Positions 55,418 to 64,000 of a DNA stretch of 64,000 nt are shown one piece after another (position 1 is the first letter of the stretch; the number at the start of each line of letters is the position of its first letter). This stretch comes from Fonsecaea monophora (taxonomy: Eukaryota; Ascomycota; Eurotiomycetes; Chaetothyriales; Herpotrichiellaceae). The notes beneath the pieces were generated by a model. It saw only the letters and a list, made by a program, of their open reading frames with translations. It searched no databases and was not told the origin of the DNA. Location: NCBI RefSeq assembly GCF_001642475.1, contig NW_019173945.1, positions 124,001 to 188,000 of the forward strand, in the 5' to 3' direction. A program made the position numbers and the translations under genes.

Positions 55418-58400
55418 GAGAGAGACAAACGCAGCGTATCAGTCAGAAACACAAGCGTGCGGTGTTGCAAAGCGCACAGAGCATGGCTCAGCCGGTCGTC
55501 GCCCAAGACAAACCTCTTCAAGTCTGTGCCGACTTTGATCTGCGAGCTTTGTGAGATGTGATGTCCACAGCATCGTCACTTCCCAATATGCCGTGAACAA
55601 CAATTGGCATCAGCTTATCCCGACTCGGCCAGGGTCAAAGACCACAGCATTGGCCCCACGAATCATGCCGCCGAGGAGGTGCAGATGAGGGAGGACAAGA
55701 TGGCAGAGTCCCAATGACATGGTGGTCTGTCTGATTGAGCACTGTCCATACAGCTATACAGCCATGCGTGCTGTGAACCGCAAGATACATGTGAGGGCGT
55801 CCACGACACAGCCGCGGTCCAGCTGATGGGTAGGGGCACTCTCGACGACGATCTGCGAATGGACGAGCCCCGGTTTTGAAATGCCCAGAATATGCGAAAC
55901 CAAGGGCAGCATACCACTCCCTACCAAGGACAGTCTGTACTACCTAGTCGTTGCTATATCAGTCGTGACAGGGTATACTCGAATGGCACGCATCAGTTGA
56001 GTTGGTTCCGCTGGAGAGCCGTCGTAGCCGAACTGTGTGCGAGCGGGTTCAGAGTTGCGACAGGTTGTTGGCAAGACATTTGACAGAAGGATCGAGGTAT
56101 ACCAGAGCGTATGTTATGATGATGACGGTTATGGTTATAACGATGTTGATAATGATGGCGATGTAATGTACTGGATACAACTGAACACTGCACTCTGGTT
56201 AGTTCTTGTTTCCGCAGAGTAATATCTTGCGCGCAACGTCTCTTAGTGTCTCTGTCTCCGATCTGCATCCAAGTACTAGGTCCCTAACGTATGTATGTAC
56301 CTGTACTCGGGACAAAGGTACAAATGAGTGCCAACAAGGTCCACGTGTACTCGTACTCGTACTCGTACGCGTGTTTGTATACCATTGTATCCTGTGGGGC
56401 AGAGACACAGATAGGAACCAGGCCTAAAAGACCAGTGGGAATCTTCCCGTGCTGAGACTCCGGGGTTCGTCATTTCATTGTCACTGTCGTTGATATCATC
56501 CTCCTCCTCCTCTTGCTCCACAGATTCTCCTCGTACTCCACATGCCCGTGGCGGCTGGCAGCGTGATCGATCGATCGATGTTTGACGGACGGGATGCTTG
56601 TAGGACGCACTTGACGGGCAGGGGAGGGGAGTAAAAGTACAATCTAAGTCTGTGGTGTGGGGATTTAACCGTACGATGCCCAGTCCGGAGTACCTAATGT
56701 AGATGTGGATGAGGACGTGAGCTAGGTAGGAGTATGGAGTCTGGAGATGGACATGATGTGGATATAATATGAGGGACGAGTTCGTATCCGTATTCAGGTG
56801 TTTGTTGTTCATCGCATTCATTGTTGTTGGTGGTAGTGTTTGTTGCTATTAGAGAGGATCTACCCGTACGTTACATACGTGCCGAGTCCCGGAGTACCAC
56901 GTTACCACGTCCCAAGTACATACTGATACGGAGTACTGTATGTACTGTGCAGGTGATGATCAATGGAATCATGTATCCTAGTGTCCTGGACATATCCATT
57001 TGTGTCTTGTATGCATGTGTTTGTGTTTGTAAGTGTGTGTGGGGATGGTTCATGGTTCGTCGTTAGTTGGAGGTTGTAGGATGGTTGTTCATTTCCGCAG
57101 TTTGCAAGTCGGGTACATAATAGGTAATTAATCAAAAGGTGCTGCGGCACCCACCCACTCACTCACGTACATACGTCATGGATATGCTGTTTGATCTGCT
57201 CGGTTCTGTATGAGTAACTCGGCACGCAGACTACCCGTAAACATACGCTCCCTTCTTCGTCGTCCTCCACACACGTCGATACTCCTACATACATACGTGC
57301 CGTGTCCGTCAACCCCAGCCCGAGCCCGAGTCCGAATCCGAATGGACGGCAGCGGCACCGCGCCATGTGAGCGGGTGGGTATGTTTGTCCCAATACCAAG
57401 ATACCAGGAACCAACACATCTTGTTTACTATTTACAGCATATCCCTTCCAAGGATCAAGGACCAAGGACCCAGGGACATAGGAGTAACTGCTCGATACAT
57501 GGGTACATGGGTACATACTCGTAGGAGCCTAAAATAATGTCTGTCGATCTGTGGCCAAATTCCACAAACTACTCGTCAAAGTATGCATATGCATGTCTCA
57601 GATTGTTGCTCCTCGCATCCGCCGCTCAGTCCCATGCATTATTACATACCTAGGCTCCCCTTAACTATTGGTGTGGATGTATCTACTCGTACGAGCACAT
57701 ACACGCACATACACATGAACATGTCGATGGGTACAATACCGAGGACGTACTTAGCTTCATACATACACTAGTTCAACAGGTGGGTGAGGGATGGATCAAG
57801 CAAGCAAGCAAGGGAGGGAAACACGACGGACGGGATAACATGGCATGACATGCATGGCTGGCTGGCTGGCTGAAAGGACGTTTCATTTAATCCATCAATA
57901 AATGAACAACGAAATGGAGACAAAGGAGCAGCTCACTTGTCGTGACTTGGTCGTGGTGCTATTTTTAGTTTGTACTCTCTCACCCACTCACTCACATGTC
58001 TGCATTCTGCGATCCATCCCAGCCATGCGAATAATGAATCCTCCCTCTCTCCCTTCCCTGCCGTCATGAGACAAATCTTCACGATCCGATCCGATCCACA
58101 TCCCCATAACCATTACGTGGGTGGTGCCAGGCAACCGACCAACCGCCGTCATCGACTTCGACAGTCAAAACACACAGACTAACACGTGCCTGCGGACCCG
58201 TGCTTGTGCTCGCTGTGGATGAGATGTACTATACCGAATACTTGGTACTCGTTACAAGGACCAAGAATACCATAGTCTGCGGAATAGCAGCCCGACCTGG
58301 CCCTTCGAATCTCTAGAACGCAGAAGTTCCACATACTCCTCAATATCTAGCGGATCAAGTCAGTCTCGTATACTCGGTAGTTGGAACAGCACAGGAGATT

Positions 58401-58863
58401 GGAAAAACTAAGAATGACATTGGACACGGGTGTAACAATAGCCCATGAGCGTGAACTAGGTGAATAGGAAAAATAACAATCGCTTCGAAATCAGCCCTGT
58501 CGCAATCGCCCGTCACCCTGTCCCATACCCTGCCAGCAACGCCCCTCCTGACAGTTTCCAAGCACAATCTGCATAGTGAACAGTTCCATAAGCAGGCCCC
58601 TGATCGATTCCCCAACTCATCTGAAAATGCTCAGCAAAACCAACGTGATCAACGCTGCATTGTTGTTGTTGTTGTCAAGACCCATCCCCAGAATATGTAC
58701 GGTTTTGCAAACAAGAGTGCAAGAAGCCCAGGCAAAGAAAGAAAAGTCTATCCAGCAATTAAGTCCCACCCCAGCTGTCTATCAGGTATCTGTCTTGCGT
58801 GAGAAGCTGTTGAAAGTAAATTTTTCGAGTCGTGTCGTGACAATGAGCATGTCAAAGGTCACC
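55418..58863. other. Gene-poor stretch with many simple repeats
   Basis: 3.4 kb between the Zn2Cys6 gene and the PKS 3' end. It contains the ACTCGT repeat (56347-56368), many GTACAT/CATACGT words, GGCTGGCTGGCTGGCTG near 57856, and AAGCAAGCAAGCAAG near 57800. Open frames are short and unlike proteins. The first 500 bp left of 58864 should hold the PKS 3' UTR. Confidence 0.5.
56347..56368 (+). repeat. ACTCGT hexamer tandem repeat, copy 2
   Basis: About 3.5 units of the same hexamer seen at 32552-32574. Confidence 0.85.
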
Positions 58864-61800
58864 CTAAGACAAAAGAGCCTCGCGGATGAATTGGCCAACG
58901 CCCTTGGCCTAAACAACGAATTAGCAGTCTGGAACGAAGCATCGGTAGAAATAATCACTTACCACTGGAGGTTTCATCATCGTAAAGTGGTTGCCAACAA
59001 CCGTCACCATCTTACACACATCAACGCCCAAAAGCTTGTCCCAGCCGTTGGGGCCAAAGTCGGTTCGGTTCTCCAAAAGCCACTTCATGCTCTTGGGGTC
59101 ATCAGCCTGTGGAGGAGGACGTGGGTCTCCAGGCTTGCCACACACACCGTCAGTCGCCCAGATGAGCAACGTGGGAGGTGCCTTGAAGTCGTGCGTCGAC
59201 TTCAACTCCGGGCGGTAAGCGGTCAGAGCCTTGATGCTGTACTCGAAGTGAGGCAACAGCCAGTTGGGGGTCTTGCCAGTACCGGTTCCCAAAAGCCCGA
59301 TCTCATCAAAGAAGTGGTGCAGGCGAGCGGGCAGAGGCTCGAGTCTGATGGGGCAGGGCGAGTCGATCAAGATCAACTTCTCGACCGTGTAGTTGCGGTC
59401 AGGATGCATCTTCTGCAAGTCGCTGAGCTGGCGTGTGACCTCATAGGCGACCACACCACCAGCAGACCAGCCACCCAGGATGTATGGACCCATGGGCTGT
59501 CGGCGCATCACCTCCTCAAGGTAAAGCTTGGAGACACCTTCAATGCCGCAAGTATAGCTGGTGGGATCCTTCATGAACGGGCAGTTGAGACCATAGACAG
59601 CCAAGTTCTTGCTATCAATGGCGGGGATTGACACGTAAGAAGTGGCAGAGCCCGATCCGTCGGGAAACAAGAAGAGGTTCTTGGTGGCTGTCTTGGGGTT
59701 ACCCTGAAGCAACACCGACGTGGCCGGAGGCATCTGGACAACGACCTCAACAGGAGGAGCAGCGGGTGCAACGACGACACTGGTCCGGACCTCATGCTTT
59801 TGAGCTGTGGGAGGTGCAACCTTTTGCTTTTCGAGGCCCAGAGCCTTGCGCAAATGTCCGAGCGATGGGTTGTCAGCAAGGATGGTAGGATCGAGATCAA
59901 TGTCATAATCCTCGCGGAGTTTGCCGAGGACGGTAAGTGCCATCAAAGAGTCCATTCCCAGGTTGCTGAGATCGGTCGTCTCGGTAATCTCGGCCAGATC
60001 CATCTCCATTTCCTGGGCAATAACCTGGCGGATGGTTTCGATCATGTCCTCACCAGACGATGGTGGTTGGGCCACAGCCTCCACGGCAGCAGACTTGGCC
60101 TGGTCTTGATGTTTGGCCGGGAAGTCTTCTGTGTCTGGAGTCGTGATTCCAGACTCGACAGTCTCGTCATCGCTTTCCGAACCAGAATCAGTCGATTCCA
60201 CCGAGCTGGCGTCACCCGCGTTGGCCGCTTCTGGCAACGACATGCCGCTGAGGTGCTTGCGGAGTGCACCGACCGAGGCATGGTCAGTGAAGAGGGTGTT
60301 GTCAACCTCGAGGTCAAGGTCTTCTCGGAACTTGCCAGAGATGGTCAAGGACATCAAACTGTCGACACCCATGTCGGCCCATTGGATATCATCGTTGAGT
60401 TCAGACTGGTCAACATCGATCTCTTTGGCGATGATGTCGAAAGCCCGAGCGACGAGGCTGCCGGAGGGCGCAGACTTGGGAGGAGCAGGAGCCTTCACCT
60501 TGGGGGTTTTGGCGGGCTTCTTGGCCTTCACCTTGGGGGCAGGCAACTCGATGTGAGCCGGGGCAACAGACTCGACAGGTGTAGGAGCCTTGACAGCGCG
60601 AGATTCTTTGGCAGGGGCAGGAGCAGCAGCCTTAGCACCACCTGCGGCCTTGGGCTTGGGCATCATGACATCCATCAACTTGCGCGGGATACACTGGAAA
60701 CGGACAGCCCCAGCGACACCCACAACTTCCTTGTTCGAGTTGAACACGTAGACATCACCAGCGCGCATCTTGCTTCCGGCAACAGGTTGCATCTTGACGT
60801 AGGCAAAGTATTGCTTGTCTTGCTCAAGGGGAGCGAGGAATCGGAGGCTGCCCCAGCCGTGAGAGATGTAACATTCTTCCATGCGGTTAACAGTGGCGTT
60901 GACGGTAAAGCCAGACAGATGGCAAGCGCTGTCGATGAAGTAGGGGCTGAAGTAGAAGTCTCCGTCATTGGGACCAGCACGGAACTTGATGTTGCTGGTT
61001 GCCTCAAACTCGGGACCGTCAAAGATGACGCTCTGCATGCCTTGGAAGACATCAGAGTAGTCGACCAAAGCTCCGAAGAGTTTGTACGCCATGGATCGGC
61101 TGACCTTGTCGGCCTCCCCGTTCTCCATCTTGTGCTTGAGCATGTCAATCCGGGATTGAACAAGGTAAGAGACCTTGTTCCACTCGTCCTTCCAAGCGGC
61201 GGCGTCTTCGAAGCGAAGCACGCACTTGGCGTGGACAACATCCTTCTTGCCATTGTTGGTGGTAACGGTGAAGTCAGCCTTCCTGGCGTCGAGGTCAATC
61301 TTCATGGTCATGCGCACGATCTGGCTTTCAGGCTCGTTGATGTTCTTGAGCAGCAAAGGAGCAGGGTTGTCCATGGTTCCAATGTTGATGTCAACTTTCT
61401 CACCTGGCTTGATGAGGTTGACACCGTAGTTGCACAAGGTGTAGGCCATATCGGCGTACAAGGTCGAGGGGCAGAGACCACTACCATTGACCAAGTGACC
61501 GGCGATGACAGGGAAAAGCTTGGGGTGAGCAAAGTCGGATTCGGCGATAATTGTGGCAACTTTGCCCTTGATCTCCTCGGAGACGATTCCTTGCACAGCA
61601 GTGGAGAGGTATTTCCTTGCCTTCGCTGGTCCGCTGGATACGGGAGCTGCGACAGCAGGAGCCACACTCTTGGGATAATCACCCTTGTACAACAGCCAAT
61701 CTCCGGTATACTGGAGCCAATAATTCTTTTCGTCATAACCGTAGGTTGGCATGTCGTTCAGGACGCGGAGGGATTCGTTCTCCTTGTGGAAGGCATCCCA

Positions 61801-64000
61801 ATTCAGGGCCTTTCCAGCTGTGTACAGACCAGCCATGGATGTAGAGATGATCTTCCAAGGATCCTCATCACGGCGCATGGTCGGTAGAGTTGGGGCAGAC
61901 AAACACGACTTTATCATGCTTGCGCACAGAGGGTGTCCACCAACCTCGAGCCAGAGGGAGGTATCACTGATCGTGGCAGTCGACATGCCGGCAGAGAGAC
62001 CACCAACAAAGTCGACGGTCTTGCGGCAGTGTCTGCTCAGGTAGAAGGCGTCGAAAACACCGCCGACGTTGACAATGTCGCTCAAAAGAGGTGAGATGAC
62101 CGGAACACGAGGTGCGTGGTACTTGACTGACGATGCCAGCTTCTCAAAGTCCGCCAAGATGGGGTCGACTTGAGACGAGTGGAATGCAAATGGCAACTTA
62201 AGCTTGGTGCATTTCTGGCCAGCATCAGCCAGTTTTTGAGCAACGGCATCAATGTCGCCCATGGTGCCAGAGAGCACAGTATCGGAGACACCGTTAATGC
62301 AAGCAATCTCAATCTTGCCTTGGCTGTTGGCAACGACATCCTGCAGACCCGCCACCGGAGAGCGGACAGCAAGCATAGCATGAGTGCCAGCGGTGCACTT
62401 TTGCTCGAGGAGCTGGGCTCGCTTGCCGACCAGGTAGATGGTGTCGGCGACAGACAAAACACCGGCAGCTTGCAGGGCGGCATATTCACCCAATGAGTGA
62501 CCAATCACAACGCTGGGAGTGACACCCCATGTGGCCCAGAGACGGGTGAGAGCCATTTGGATACAGCACATTCCGAGTTGTACTACTGTGGGTGGCAGAT
62601 GCTGCACCTCAGTCGATCCGTCAATCAGAGGCATGATCGAGGGCAGACCCTGGCGAAGAGCAATTTCGTTGAATTCTTCGATATCTCCGCGGAACTGCTT
62701 GGAGGTCTCGAATAGTTTCTGACCCATACCGGTGTACTGAGAGCCCTGGCCGGTGAAAGCCATAGCGATCTGAGGCGAGGCCAGAGGAATCGGGTTGTGC
62801 GTCTGATCTTGAGTGGCCTTCAAGGCCGCCTGCAGTTGCGCGATAGATTGCACCGGGAAGGCCGCTCTGTAGTTGTAGTGGGCTCGACGTGCGGTCGTGG
62901 TGTATGCCAAATCAGCAAGGCCAACGTTGGGGTTCTTGTTCAGATATTCCTCGTACTTGGCCACTGTTTTCTTGAACGCTGCCAGTGATTTGGCGGAGAC
63001 AGTCACCACCTGGGTAGATCGAGGGTCTGAAGTAGGCTCTGCAGGCACCTCAGGACCGTCTTGGAGCAGCAGTGCCGTGTTACCACCAGCTGCACTAAAG
63101 TTGTTGATGAACACGGTTCGCTTGCCACCAGCAGGTCTGGGGAAGGGGGTTGTCTTGAAGGCGATGTTTACACCACGCTCCTTCAAGTCGGGCGCAAAGT
63201 TCTTGTTGATTTGCTTCTTGATACCGGTGTGTGGCGGGATCTTGCTCTTCTGCAACATCAAAATGACTTTGATCAGGGCGGACACGCCAGAGACGGCTTC
63301 TCCGTGACCGATGTTGGACTTGACAGCGCCGACATAGAGAGGCTGGTCCGGTCTTCTGCGGTTCTGTCGTGGAGCAAAGACAGTAGAGACAGACTCCATT
63401 TCGATACCATCACCCGCTTGGGTGCCCGTCCCGTGCATTTCGACGTAGTTGACATCGTTGCAGGGCACATTGCATTCCTTGAGCACCTTGTCGAACAAGT
63501 AGACTTGGTTCTCCGCACAAGGATGCGTGATGGAAACGGCTTCTGCCGAGTGGTTGGTACCAATGCCGCGGATGACACCAAGGATAGGATCCCGGTCGGC
63601 AACAGCATCTGTGAGTCTCTTCAAGATGATGGTGCAAACACCGTCACCACGGCAGTATCCATCAGCATCGTTATCCCAGGTCTTGCATGACCCGGTCTTC
63701 GACAAGAAGTGACCTCTGCTCAAGCCAGAGAAAATATCAGAATTGGTAAGCACATTGGCACCACCAGTGAACGCAGTGTCGCATTCGTTGGCTCGCAGGG
63801 ACGTGATGGCGACGTTCATCGCAGCAAAGCTGGACGAGCATGCAGTGTCGACCGAAAAGCTAGGGCCTGAAAATTTGAAGAAATAATTGATACGCCCAGG
63901 ACCGAAGGCTCGCACACCACCGGAGATGAAGTACGTGTCAATATCCTGTGCGGCGTTGACCTCACGCCAATCGTCGGACGTTTGGCCATAGAATGTACCA
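58864..64000 (-). CDS. Non-reducing polyketide synthase (KS-AT-PT-ACP-ACP-TE), 5' end beyond the window
   Basis: The frame is open from the right edge down to 58963. A 54-nt intron (58962-58909) and a 45-nt last exon follow, ending AKGVGQFIREALLS. KS: Cys in VDTACSSSFAA (about 63840), HGTGTQAGDG, KSNIGHGEAVSG. AT: FTGQGSQYTGMG and GHSLGEY (about 62500). Product template domain: GHLVNGSGLCPSTLYADMAY (His) and FIDSACHLSGF (Asp). Two ACPs carry the phosphopantetheine Ser in GVDSLMSL (about 60357) and GMDSLMAL (about 59950). The thioesterase has GGWSAGG (about 59465) and His in VVGNHFTMM (about 58980). An Ala/Pro/Lys-rich linker of about 65 residues precedes ACP1. The layout matches wA/PKS1-type naphthopyrone or 1,3,6,8-tetrahydroxynaphthalene synthases. 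The SAT domain and KS start are outside. Confidence 0.93.

Noticed and set aside
58576..59631. 351-codon plus-strand frame over the PKS 3' end
   Set aside because: Antisense to the thioesterase region; no domain resemblance, low-complexity Leu run at the start.
59794..61887. 697-codon open frame on the plus strand inside the PKS
   Set aside because: It is antisense to a strongly supported PKS and arises from its codon bias; no start context, no domain.

Overview
The window comes from a filamentous ascomycete (Pezizomycotina); I cannot fix the order from sequence alone. Genes are broken by short introns (about 45-125 nt) with GTRNGT donors and CTRAY branch points. Hallmark families are present: HET-domain proteins, Zn2Cys6 regulators, a DUF3435/FluG-domain protein and a non-reducing polyketide synthase. 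AT-rich stretches filled with TAA/TAG look like repeat-induced point mutation (RIP). Exon models were built by hand from frame, splice sites and family similarity remembered without a database.

Layout. 0-5.2 kb: ordinary genes (DUF1868 2H-phosphoesterase-like protein, dienelactone hydrolase, Zn2Cys6 regulator). 5.2-24 kb: an accessory, decayed island. It holds two solo-LTR-like repeats in opposite orientation, a Ty1/copia relic, a broken zinc-cluster gene, two apparently intact HET-domain genes, fragments of protein kinases, an APH-family kinase and a TPR protein, a Tc1/mariner relic, an intact APH-type kinase, and a nearly full-length but disabled DUF3435 gene. DUF3435 is the domain of Starship 'captain' tyrosine recombinases, and this copy is transcribed into the island. 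25-35 kb: sparse, with a small membrane protein, a bZIP factor and a transcription-factor-like protein without a visible DNA-binding domain, separated by gene-poor DNA with simple repeats. 35-50 kb: a secreted multicopper oxidase, a 14-TM MFS exporter, then housekeeping genes (complex I zinc subunit, proteasome alpha4, CHY zinc finger protein), a PhyH-type dioxygenase and an amidase. 50-64 kb: an UNC-93-like transporter, a Zn2Cys6/Fungal_trans_2 regulator, a 3.4 kb repeat-rich gap, and the 3' part of a non-reducing PKS (KS-AT-PT-ACP-ACP-TE) running off the right edge.

How it may work together. The PKS has the wA/PKS1 layout of naphthopyrone/T4HN (DHN-melanin type) synthases. A laccase, two transporters and a regulator within about 25 kb could serve the same pigment, but housekeeping genes lie between, so a single cluster is inference. 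The 5-24 kb island looks like a turnover zone for self/non-self recognition genes, possibly the remains of a large mobile element.
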